Below the pieces are notes generated by a model. The model had not been told where the DNA came from, did not search any database, and was given only the letters and a program-made list of their open reading frames with translations. A stretch of 64,000 bases of DNA from Mesorhabditis belari (Eukaryota > Nematoda > Chromadorea > Rhabditida > Rhabditidae): the NCBI GenBank assembly GCA_958450365.1, contig CAUEEP010000759.1, forward strand, positions 2,605,001-2,669,000, read 5' to 3'. How positions within the stretch are numbered: the stretch's first letter is position 1; every line of letters begins with the position of its first letter. Positions 1-10,175 of this stretch are shown piece by piece. The position numbers and the translations under genes are program-made.

Positions 1-626
1 GATTTTTGCCGTGGCGCTGTTTGTGCACGATGCTGTTTTGATTAGCACCCAGGAAAATAGCTGCTTAATCCGGAAACTAGAGCACATTGGTTAAATTATT
101 CGCAAAAAAAGAGTTTCTTATTGGATTTTTCTGAAATGGTCATTTTTTCTAAAAAAAAATCCTCTTTTAATATATTTGCGAGGTAATTGGTGAAGACTTT
201 TTTTTGATCACTGTAAAAGACAAGTTGTTTAATATTGATAACATTTGTTGGAGTTGTTGGCTTGTTTGTGTTTGTCAAACATTTATTTGACTTATAAGTT
301 TCGACCAAATTTTTCCTTTTCACCAAATTTCATGAGGATCATTTTAAAACCAAGCTCAAGTCGATCTGATAACTGGGAGTCAGGATATAAAGTAGTGTTT
401 TGTGTATTCAAAAGTTTGTTTGTTGGTTTGTTTGTTTGTCAAACATTTGTTTGACTGATAAGCTATAGATTTGTGCTAAAACGTCAAGGCTAAACGATGC
501 GATTACAGTAAAAAAAGTTTGTCAAATAGCTAGCCAGAAAATTTTTTTTTGAAGGATAAAATAAAACAAAAACAACAAAAAAAAAAACTTTTCTTTTTAA
601 AATCCATTCTTTCTTTCTTTCTTTAG
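1..626. other. Left-edge non-coding sequence
   Basis: A+T-rich with no convincing exon. Two similar stretches around 270-302 and 430-462 share TTTGTCAAACATTT and GATAAG/CTTATAAG context, so a small direct duplication is likely. The missing first exon of Psf2 should lie here or off the window; I could not identify it. The polypyrimidine run at 605-626 is the acceptor of the first Psf2 exon seen. Confidence 0.5.
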
Positions 627-1695
627 GTGATTCCCAATTTTACAAGTGGATCGATTCAATTGATTGGCGGTGATATGGGTATGTTCTTTGTTGTTCTTTC
701 GCATTCGTTTTGCAAAACAAAAGTGAATTTTAGGCCCATTTGAAGCCGGTCTTCCCGTCGAAGTCCCACTTTGGATTGGGATCAATTTGAGGAAACGAAT
801 GAAATGTGTACTTAAAGTAATCGTTTTTTGATGACTTTTCTCAAAGTTTCACTTTTTGTTTAGGTTCCAAATTGGTTGCTCATTGATTGTTTAAAGGATT
901 TGATCACATTAGAGAACGAAAGTAACAGTCTTTTGCAAGTGAGTTGATTTTAGTTTTTTTTTGTTTAAGAAGAAATGATGAAGAAATGATGTAGAGGATG
1001 TAAATGATGAAAAATCATAAGTTTCATGATTTTTGAAGTTTTTAAAGGCTTTTAAAGTTGAATCTTGAGGAAAACCCTATGTTTTTGTTTAGCTTCCATC
1101 TTTGCATTTCTTCGAAATAGCTCACATTGTTGTCCGAGATTTTAAAGAGGATTTACAAGATGGAGATCAAGTTTGTTTGCCTTGATTTAGCTAAAAGTTG
1201 ATTAGCTGATTTAGCTAAAATTTGTTGATTTTTATTTTACAGGTAAAAACTCTCATTCAAGATCTTTGGGATAAACGTGAGGCGAAAATACGCTCATCAA
1301 CGCTGAAATTTTTGAAACAAGTTTGTTTGTTTTTCTTTTGCGCACGATATGATAATGATCAACTTGTTTTTTAGTCAACCTACAAGAGTGCTCAAATGGA
1401 TAACATTCAACAGATAGAGGTTTGTGAAAGAGTTTGAGCATTTCATTTTATTTTATGGGTTTACAGATCTCTGTCTCTTTTTTTTATTTTATTTCAATAT
1501 AAACTTCGATTTTTAATGATAGATTTTAGAAGCTAATAAAATTAGCTGAATTATCACAATTAGCTGAATTATCACAATTAGCTGAATTAGCACAATTAGC
1601 TGAAATTTTAGATCACTCAAATGCGTGGGCCATTGATTGCAGCAACGAGAAACACCGAGCGTCTCCTTCAAAATAAACACTCCACTCAGAATTGA
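627..1695 (+). CDS. psf-2: GINS complex subunit Psf2 (5' end missing)
   Basis: Psf2 is one of four subunits of GINS, which joins Cdc45 and MCM2-7 in the nuclear CMG replicative helicase. Exons read as 627-678, 734-816, 864-938, 1093-1170, 1243-1320, 1375-1419 and 1612-1695, all in consistent phase with GT-AG introns. The product opens [18 protein letters not shown] and continues [18 protein letters not shown], the family's most conserved N-terminal block, then [16 protein letters not shown] and a C-terminal helix [19 protein letters not shown]. About 15-20 N-terminal residues are missing, consistent with one more upstream exon. The gene is tail-to-tail with the phosphatase. A competing stop at 1547-1549, reached by using the AG at 1521-1522, lacks the conserved C-terminal helix, so I prefer the 1612 exon. 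Confidence 0.9.
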
Positions 1696-1772
1696 ACGAT
1701 TTGTGATTTCAATGTACATTTTTTCGAAAATTTCTTTTGTTTTTTATGGGTTTACAGATCTCTGTCTTTTTT
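1455..1772 (+). repeat. Direct repeat flanking the last Psf2 exon
   Basis: About 30 nt containing ATGGGTTTACAGATCTCTGT occurs at about 1455-1484 and again at about 1743-1772, one copy on each side of the terminal Psf2 exon. The intron between also holds four copies of an ATTAGCTGAATTATCACA-like unit (about 1540-1600). Confidence 0.7.
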
Positions 1773-1851
1773 TCTATTTCTTCACTTAATTGATATTTTT
1801 ATTTATGTAAGTGGTTAAGATATTTATTGACAATAAATTTAAGCATTTCTA

Positions 1852-4088
1852 TCATTTCTTGCTTCGTGCCGATTTCTTGACGGCTTTCTTTTTCTTCTTC
1901 CTTGAGACTGTTGGACGAAAGGCGAGCACGCGGACGGATAACGAAAATTTTTAAAGTTTAACTTTGATTCTCAATGAACTCGTACTCGGTAAGCGTTCGC
2001 TGTAGTCGTAGATGGCTCAACGACGAGAACTCCACCAGCATTGCCCATGTTGAGGTAATTGGGCGCGGAGAAGAGTGTCACCAAACGGCCATTTTGACCA
2101 AACCATTTGTGCCCGTGTTGTAACATCTAAAAATACGCAAATTTCGAACAGAACACTCAAAGACGTACCTCGGTGTTGATCTGATGGGCGCGCACGATGA
2201 GCTCGATGTGATGTCGATGGCAAAACGAGATGACGGTTCGCTCATCGAAAGTGAACGAGATTCCACGAGACGACATTGCCCAGCTAGCCGTTGGATCACT
2301 CTGTAAAGAAGGCAAGTATTTGAGATTGATCTACCGTAAATGCTCTAATAGAAGGCCTCCTATAAAAACGTCGTGTAGTCAAAGTTTACAAACAAAGAAA
2401 TGCTCATATCTCGGCGCCCAGATATTTATTTCGACGCGCTTAGGTATTAAATTAAAGTAAAGAAGATGGGTAATTTTTTGAGATATAGCATCGATTTTTA
2501 ACATTAACCAGCGCTTAGAACAAAATGATTGAAAAATGATGAAAAATCGACTCTTTTACCACTTTTCAAACGCTTTTTCCAAGCGCTGGTTAATGCTAAA
2601 AAATATTTGTTATATCTTAAAATATTACCCATCTTCTCGACTTTAATTTGATACCTAAGCGCGCAGAAACAAATGTACTGGTGTCGAGATATAAGCGTTT
2701 GTTTGAGAGTAAACTTTAGACTACGCGATGCTCCTATAGGAGGGCTTCTATTGGAGTATTTACGGTATTCAGGCTCACCAATGGCTCGGGGTCTGACCAT
2801 AACAGGTCACACATTAAACCATACGAAGGGGTCAGCGTGGGACGGGGTATCTAAATGAGAAAGAATTGAATGGATGCCAAACAACTCACTTGATTGATTT
2901 GTTGAAGATTGGTGAGATGTGGAGAGAGTCCACCGTGCATTGCGAGAATCTTCTCTCCAATAAGAGCCGCCACGGGCATCCAATTGAAGATTGACACAAA
3001 ATGGAGCCATATTCGTTCACCTAAAAGGCGTCAACGATGAAAATACACTGGTTTAGCCTCACCTTTTCCTTTATTCGACGGATTGACTGTATTCGCATAT
3101 TTGGACATAATCTCATCGTAAAAACCATATGTGATTGCTGTGTTGTGATCTTCGTGGTTGCCCCTAGCATGAAATTACGATGATCCCAGAGATCAAATAT
3201 GTTTACCTTAACATGTAAACGGCTCTCGGATAACGGCACTTCAACGCCGCCAACAATACAAACGTCTCAACACTCTAGAAATGATAATAAAGTTAATTAA
3301 AGCGAAGAAACTCTCACCTGCACGCCTCGATCAACATAGTCACCTAAGAAGAGGTATTGCAGACTGTCCGATTGATCGATTGGGAGTCCAATTTCGTTGA
3401 TTTGTGTTCTCAAATCTCGCAGTTGACCGTGCAAATCGCCGAAGATGTGCAATCTAGGCGCTCTAAACAAGAGGAATGTAGTGCGTTTTTGATGGTTGAG
3501 GATACGGATTGAGCCGTAGTAGCATTGGCTGTGCTTTGAAGGATTCGATGCAGAGATGAGTGAGACGACGGATCTAGAAATGAACGATTAACCGACAAAA
3601 GAAGAGAGGAACTACGTGGATCAAAGCTTCACCTCTTTAATCAGCTAACTTCACCTCATTTGGCGTGACGAAGACGTTGACGAGAGGCGCAGTTGAATTG
3701 TTTCGCGAGCTGATGATTCGATTAAGTGGGAAGATCAGCGATTTCTCCGCTCTCCCCGTCAATGGAGCTCTCATCAGGTGATCGATCAACTCGTCGAGAA
3801 ATTGTTGGTCTTCTTGATTGATTGCTGTATGAGTGTCGATCCCAAACTAAAATAAAAATGACAAAAAAAGTTAAACAAACAAACTTTTATCAAGATTCAA
3901 AGGGTTTTAAAAATGATTTTCATCAAAAAAATCTCGAAAACTTACAACAGAATACGTCGGAATGCTTCTTTGTGCTGATTCGATCGCATTATTGCCCGGA
4001 AATATTGCCTAAAATGCAAGAGAAAGTTTGGAAAATTGAAAAAAATTACGTTTAACATCTTTGAATCTTCGTAGTAAGCTGTGTTCAT
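1852..4088 (-). CDS. PP1-like (PPP family) serine/threonine phosphatase
   Basis: A metal-dependent PPP-family protein phosphatase of about 410 aa. Exons (minus): 4088-4050, 4008-3946, 3846-3655, 3573-3506, 3453-3318, 3274-3207, 3163-3063, 3020-2890, 2850-2779, 2300-2169, 2126-1986, and a proposed 1941-1852. Catalytic motifs appear in order: FGDLHG, LFLGDYVDRG, LRGNHE, MHGGLSP, LLWSDP, IVRAHQ and LFSAPNY, so all metal-binding and catalytic residues look intact. A divergent 98-residue N-terminal part precedes QPMLLRL. Such divergent PP1-like genes are common in nematodes, often germline-expressed; that role is inference here. The last intron (1942-1985) ends TTTTCG instead of TTTTAG. Without splicing the protein stops at 1971, after YRVRVH; with it the protein gains a PP1-like C-terminus and a Lys/Arg-rich tail. 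An AATAAA on the minus strand lies just past 1852. Intron 2301-2778 contains a foldback element. Confidence 0.87.
2332..2767. mobile_element. Foldback (long inverted-repeat) element in phosphatase intron
   Basis: The 436-bp segment begins TACCGTAAATGCTC and ends GAGTATTTACGGTA. The two arms pair along most of their length (about 170-190 bp each; for example CCAGCGCTTA on the left against AAGCGCTGG on the right) around a small central loop. It has no coding capacity. This looks like a non-autonomous foldback/MITE-type element. Confidence 0.8.
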
Positions 4089-4193
4089 GCCGATTTTGTA
4101 GTGAAGAAAATAGAAAAATGAGCTTCATCGTGAAGGAAAAGCTGAAATCATCAAGCTAAATAGAAATTTTAAATATATGCAAATTGAAAAATG

Positions 4194-4834
4194 GTTTTGA
4201 TGAAAGATGGAAGAAAGAAGATGGGAGATGGAAGAAGAAAGATGAAAGAAGAAAGATGGAAGAAGAAAGATGGAAGAAGAAAGATGGAAGAAGAAAGATG
4301 GAAGAAGGAAGAAGAAAGATGGAAGAAGAAAGATGGTAGATGGAAGATGAAAAGAAGGAAGATGGAAGATGGAAGATGGAAGAAGAAAGGTGGAAGAAGG
4401 AAGAAGAAAGGTGGAAGAAGGAAGATGGAAGAAGGAAGAAGAAAGGTGGAAGATGGTAGATGGAAGATGGAAGATGAAAAGATGGAAGAAGGAAGATGGA
4501 AGAAGGAAGATGGAAGAAGGAAGATGGAAGATGGAAGAAGGAAGAAGGAAGATGGAAGAAGGGAGATGGAAGATGGAAGATGGAAGAAGAAAGAAGAAAG
4601 AAGAAAGATGGAAGAAAGAAGAAAGATGGAAGAAGAAAGGTGGAAGAAGAAAGATGGAAGAAGAAAGATGGAAGAAGAAAGGTGGAAGATGGTAGATGAA
4701 AAGATGGAAGATGGTAGATGGAAGATGAAAAGAAGGAAGATGGAAGAAGGAAGATGGAAGATGGAAGATGGAAGATGGAAGAAGAAAGGTGGAAGAAGGA
4801 AGAAGGAAGAAGAAAGGTGGAAGATGAAAAGATG
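4194..4834 (+). repeat. 640-bp polypurine tract (GGAAGATGGAAGAAGAAA-like)
   Basis: A tandem array of GAAGATG, GAAGAAG and GAAAGGTG words, almost entirely A and G apart from single T bases. It fills most of the 1.1-kb space between the divergent phosphatase (-) and coiled-coil (+) genes. The long open frames on both strands are by-products of the repeat. Confidence 0.95.
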
Positions 4835-5189
4835 AAAAATTATCCGAGGTTTTGCGCAAAAGGCTTATTCTGTGCGCTTTCTACCGTAACCTCATTTGAA
4901 AAAGAAGAGCCAAACGAGAAAAGAGAAAGTATTCAGTCGGCGGCGAAAGTTAGTGGAGAAAGCGAAAAGTTTTAGTTTTCTATAAGCTGACCTTATTATT
5001 GTAGACAAGCGTTTATATTTTTTTTGATATAAAACAAGCTTAGCCTTTAGCTTTTGATATAAAAGGCTTTAGAAAAACGCAGCTTTTCTTGTTTGTTGTT
5101 GTTGAATTGTCTTTTATCATCATTTTGTTATCTGTTTTTTTTTATATATATCTTTTCCTTACTGACAAATAATATTCAAATTTTTAGAT

Positions 5190-6884
5190 ATGGCCACTAG
5201 CTCGGAGCAACTCGATTTCTTGCGTATGTTGCTGGGCAAATTTCAAGAGAAAATCGATCAAAAGGATTCACTCGAGAAATTGATCGAAGAAAGATGTCGT
5301 GTTTTGAGCACCGAAGGAGTCGCTAGTATCAGGTGAGAATTTGGATTTTTAACGTTTATAGAGATTGGATAGGTTGTTTTGTTTGTTTTTCTGGGAATAG
5401 AATCAAAATTAAAATTATTTGGCTGGTCAATAAGTTTGGAGAATTAATTTTTTTCAACTTTTAAAGTGTAATTCCTTTAAAACCCCATCATCAATTTTGC
5501 AACAAATAAAGCTATCGTTGAAAAAGTTTTTGCCAAAATATGAGAGCAATCGGACCACTAGTTTTGGTTGATTGGTTCCTGTTAGTTAGTTCCATTAGTT
5601 GATTGATTTTGAATCCATTAGATTTCATTTGTTCATTTGTTCATTTGTTCATTAGTTCATTGGTTTCTGACGCCTTTTGAGGGGAACTTTCCAGATTTCT
5701 AGTTTCTAGATAAAAAGATGAACCCAAAAATAAAATGAAGTGAATAAAACGGGAAATTTTTTTCTGGTGAAACCGTTTTTCATATAAAACTTTAATTTAA
5801 AAAAAGCACACCTTTCTTTCGAATTGTCAGTGTAAAAATGGAAAACTCAAAAAAAACAAACAAAATCTTTAAATGGACTTTATCTTCTTTGACTTCTTTA
5901 TCTATATTTATCTATTGGCTATTTATCTATTCTTTATCTATATTTATCTATGTGGCTTTATGTGGTAATCATAATAAAATTCTCACATGCTTTTGTGGTG
6001 ACCGACTTATTTGATAATGTAGTTTTTATGCTGAAAAAGAAATGATTTTAACTTACTATTGAAAATCACTTTTTTCAACTTTTATAAAAAGTAATACGGA
6101 AAAGGAAATCTCATTTTTTGGCAAAAAACCTAAAAAACCTTTACTAAAAGTTACTATAAAATTTTCAGAAAGATTGATGATAGGATTTTTGAGGGATTAT
6201 ACTTTAAAAGTTAATAAAAAATTCTACGGGTCAGCCTAATACTTAAACATTCAGCTTTTTAAAATGTATTCTTTTTTTTAGGAAAGCCCGTCTCGATCAG
6301 GCAAACAATAAACGACTCCTCAAAGAGAAGATGACCGAATTGGACAGAAAAGTCAAGGAAGAACGTGAGAAAAGCAATAATCTCAAGACACGCACTGAAG
6401 AGGTATTTAATGCCGACTGAATTATCATAAGAACTTGATTCTTTATAGAACAAGAAAGCTAGAGACGAGAAAATTCAAGCTCTCAAGACGGCCATTAACG
6501 AATGCAAAGAGAAACAAGAGCGAATGAATCAACAACGCAATGGACTTATCGAACTATTCAACAAGTAACTTTTTTTATTTGATTGACTAATGAAACTGTT
6601 CGATGCTATTTTACAATTTAGATCTATTCACAATGATGCATTGATTTCTCAAAGGAATCTCGACATCGTCAACAAAAAAGATGCCACTCAGAAAAGAAGT
6701 CTTGCAGTGAAGAATGGTGATAACATTGTGAGTATCTATTTTTTTTTTTCATCTTTATCTTTGTATTTAGCTCATGTTGCTGGAGAGGAAGGAGAATATT
6801 GAATCGATGATCAAAGATGAAACGATCAGTGAAGAAGGCACAAAGCAATTGCCAATCGGAAACGAAATGATGGATCTCGCTTGA
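5190..6884 (+). CDS. Predicted coiled-coil protein, 199 aa
   Basis: I do not recognise this family. Five exons join in consistent phase: 5190-5332, 6282-6402, 6449-6564, 6622-6727 and 6771-6884. The start MATSSEQLDFLRMLLGKF is chosen because a TTTTTAG acceptor ends two bases before the ATG, as expected for a trans-spliced nematode message. The product is highly charged (Lys/Glu/Arg-rich) and looks helical from about residue 10 to 150, with heptad-like spacing, for example LLKEKMTELDRKVKEEREKS. It lacks a signal peptide, membrane segment or zinc-binding motif. The C-terminal 40 residues (KDETISEEGTKQLPIGNEMM) look less helical. The first intron is long (949 nt) against 46-58 nt for the others. 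It is probably a scaffold or cytoskeletal/complex subunit, but that is a guess. Confidence 0.8.
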
Positions 6885-7524
6885 TATAATGTTTTCTTTT
6901 ATATCATCTTTAATATTTTATTGTCTTGTGATTGATTCTTTTGTCATGTGACTCTTTTCTCGTTGTTTTCTCCTATGATTCTTACACCATTGCACCGTTT
7001 CATCATATTTTCTTGATCTTTTCTCGTCGTTTATCATAGAATTCTTTTTCACTATCGTTTCATCGTGTTTTTGTTTGATCTCATTTTATTGTGATTAGAT
7101 ATCGATCAAGTAAATCCCTTCATTCGAAATCTATATATTTGAATTTGAAAGTGATATTACATGAGCGATCACTGACCATTATTTAATATTATTTTTAATA
7201 TGTGAAAGAAAATGGTTTGGGTAAGTTTGTTTAATAGCATTTGACCTTAGACTAATAACAAAGGCTTTGATCAAATTTCTCAGCTGGGTATTCCATCTAG
7301 GCGCCTATTTGATGCCCTTTCTACCGTACTCGATTCACCGAGAAACGAGAGCTTCCGCCCATATGATTTTATGAGAGATCGTTAATCTGACAGCTCTAAT
7401 TTGATAGCGAGAATTTTGCATTTATAGTGAAAACGAATTTAAATCATTTCCTTAAGCTTTAAGGCCTTCTCTTATGTCTTTCATCCTTAAGAATACTCAT
7501 TTTTAAACTATTCCTTTTCTAGAA
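6885..7524. other. Intergenic, coiled-coil gene to NDRG gene
   Basis: About 640 nt, A+T-rich, between two genes in the same orientation. Repeated TTTTCTCGT and CATCAT words lie in the first 200 nt and a TTTTCTAG acceptor just upstream of the NDRG start (AG at 7521-7522). I see no further gene. Confidence 0.5.
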
Positions 7525-9555
7525 ATGGCTGGAATCGAGCTGGAGACGTATCCATTCGCAAAAGATGATCACTATTCGACGAATTGCGAACCAACACATG
7601 GAGCTGATCTAACTGAGGTAGGAACTTTTGAAAAGTTGAATCTAATTAATTGATTGAAAATGGTTTTTTGCTTCTTTTCTTTTGAAGATGTTAAAATAAA
7701 GCGGTAATTGCCAAAAGTTTAACTTTAATCAAATCTACAGGATATTAGCACAAAGTCTTTCCGACTTTTAACAGTTTACAAAAAGTTTAACCTTTTTTAT
7801 CTTTAGGAAAGAGTTGGCACTGCGTTTGGCAATGTGAAGGTTTCTATCTACGGAGATCGAGCGAAAAAAGCAATGATCACTTTTCACGATTTGGGACTCG
7901 ATTGTTTGTTTTCTTCATCAATCTTTTGTGATCTTTTCCTTTTACAGCAGAAAGCAACTTTCAAAACTTCTTCCAATTTGCTTCGATTGCCGAATTCACC
8001 GACAAATTTTGCGTCTACAACATCAATGCTCCTGGACAAGAAATGGATGCAAGTCCTCTACCTGAGAAGTGAGTTAGTTAAATGTGATTATGACAATAAA
8101 TGTTATTACGATATATTTAGTTATCAATACCCATCAATGGAAGGTCTAGCGAAAATCGTCGAGACGGTAGCCGATCATTTCAAGTAAGTGTGTCAAAACT
8201 TAAACTCTAAAAACGAATATTTTAGATTGAAGAGTTTTTTCGGCTTTGGTGTCGGCCTTGGTGCCAATGTTTTTGTGCGCTATGCGGTAGGTTTTTTTGA
8301 TAAAATTTATGAGTGAGCTTTTTACCAAGGATAAGGAAAAAAAAACGATAAAGCTTTTAGCTTCTGAATCCGAACAAACTGGACGCGCTGATTTTGGTGA
8401 ATTGCGTACACACAAAATGTGGGTGGATCGAATGGGGATACGAAAAGGTAGATTAAGGCTTAGTGAATTGAGATTAAGGCTTACTGAATTGAGATTAAGG
8501 CTTACTAGATTAAGACTAAGGCTTACTAGATTGAGATTAAGGCTTACTGGATTGAGATTAAGGCTTACTGAATTGAGATTAAGGCTATTACTGAAAATTT
8601 GTCCAAGGTTTACCCAAGGACTTTGCACTGCTAAATTGTTTGCTGAAAATTGATTTAGATGAACATGCGCCATTTACGTGCTTATGGAATGACTTCATTT
8701 GTGGCTGATTACTTGATGTGGCATCACTTTGGACGCCGTTTAGACGAATGTACATCGGATATTCTTCGGTAAAAGAGTTAAAGCCTTTTTTGCATATTGA
8801 TTATGCAAAACGTTTTGTCTAAATCGTTTTGCATTTAGACAATACCGGGTCTACTTTCAACATCTTCCCAATCCAACCAATTTGGCTATGTTGATCGAAA
8901 GTTATATCAAGTAGGCTTTCTTGTTAAAAGATTTCTTGTTTAAACATTTCTTGTTTAAAAGATTTCTTTTAGTCGCACACCGATCAATATTTCACGAGAA
9001 GGCGGTGCTGCTGGACCACAAATTAAAGTCCCAACACTACAGATTGTTGGAGCGGGTATAGTTTTTTTTACTAGGCGATGAGTAAATGCTTTTTAGGCTC
9101 TGCTTTCATTAATGAGACCGTTGAGGTGAACGCTCGTTTGGATCCGGCAAAAAGTGATTGGGTTAAGGTTTGTAATTCTGCGCTGTCATATGATAGCATT
9201 CAGCGCTGCTAATAGCATTTTTTAGATCTCGGACTCGTGTGGATTGGTGCTCGACGATAGACCGGAAGCTGTGACTGAGGCGCTCATGCTTTTCTTGCAA
9301 GGACTGGGATATTGTGAGTTTTATCTTGTTATCGTAATTTCGTACGTAATTGTCAAGCTTTAGACGATTTTATGATTACACAAAACATTGATTACAGGAA
9401 ACATTGATGAATGTCTTTAGTTTGCAAAGAGTTGCTTAACTTGTTCATTTTCAGTTCCAACAATGAATGTACCCAAATTGATGAAACAATTGCACGAGAC
9501 TCAATCGGGAAGCTTCATCACAAACACTGAACAAGCCCTTGTCGATGAATGCTAA
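7525..9555 (+). CDS. NDRG-family alpha/beta-hydrolase-fold protein, 319 aa
   Basis: N-myc downstream-regulated gene (NDRG) family: proteins with an alpha/beta hydrolase fold but no catalytic triad, linked in animals to stress response and trafficking. Eleven exons join in phase: 7525-7617, 7807-7903, 7948-8068, 8121-8183, 8226-8286, 8659-8768, 8839-8910, 8973-9055, 9097-9167, 9226-9313 and 9455-9555. Family landmarks are FGNVKVSIYGD and ITFHDLGLD near the N-terminus, YNINAPGQEMDASPLP, YPSMEGLAKI, the nucleophile-elbow region FGFGVGLGANVFVRYA (Gly where a hydrolase has Ser), and a C-terminal LMLFLQGLGYFPTMNVPKLM. It ends without the long Ser/Arg tail seen in some vertebrate members. A TTTTCTAG acceptor ends two bases before the ATG, suggesting trans-splicing. 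AATAAA at 9885-9890 is the likely polyadenylation signal. Confidence 0.92.
8451..8585 (+). repeat. Minisatellite, about 20-bp unit, in NDRG intron
   Basis: Six to seven copies of ATTAAGGCTTACTGAATTGAG-like units inside the intron 8287-8658. The long open frames on both strands here come from the repeat. Confidence 0.9.
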
Positions 9556-10175
9556 GGGAGTTTTCATGAAATACGCATTTTTTTCGCCTTCCAAGTGCAT
9601 TTTCTGCTTCTTTTTTCTCTCGCTTTTGTGCTAATATGTCTGTCACTAGTCTTTCTTCTTTTGTAGCACTTCTAGTTACTTCTAGCTTTTACGTTTAGTA
9701 TTCTTTGTAGTTGACTCTTTTACTCTTTTCAGCTTACTTCTTTACTTACCGATCTTTACCGTGTCATTCCGTGAAGTTCTCTCTCATCATTGAGATTTTC
9801 TCTTGTGAAATCAATTACGCATACATTTGTGAGTCTCTTTTTGAAAGCTTTTTCATTGATTCGCTCAGATACATATTTTTTCGGAATAAAGAATATGATT
9901 ACAGCTTTTTTTGAGAGCTTTTTGATTAAGATTTAGACAGGTTTTTGGGTTCCTGATCGAATGAAATACATAATTTGTAGATTATGAAAAGAAAAGCGAA
10001 GATTTGGGGATCCCAATGATTGTTTGATTAAAAGATGAATGTTTGATTAAAAACACAAACAATAGTCTTGCAAATTTTGCTAGTCATTTTTGTGTTTCAT
10101 AGTTGAATCGGTTGTTTAATGGTGTGAGACTGCTCTACAGAAAGTTTTCTCTTCATCGACACAACGCTCACAAAG
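9556..10175. other. Intergenic, NDRG gene to INTS8
   Basis: About 620 nt, T-rich just after the NDRG stop, with AATAAA at 9885. No other gene or repeat stands out. Confidence 0.5.

Noticed and set aside
1523..1549. Alternative last exon of Psf2 ending ILEANKIS
   Set aside because: It loses the conserved C-terminal helix (ITQMRGPL) present at 1612-1695; the AG at 1521-1522 belongs to a repeat-containing intron.
4125..4859. Long open frames on both strands (244 and 214 codons)
   Set aside because: They lie exactly on the purine repeat and encode only Lys/Glu/Arg/Met/Gly or Ser/Phe/Leu/Pro strings in every frame.
8200..8673. 157-codon minus-strand frame with LNLNSVS repeats
   Set aside because: Antisense of the 20-bp minisatellite in the NDRG intron and partly of real NDRG exons.
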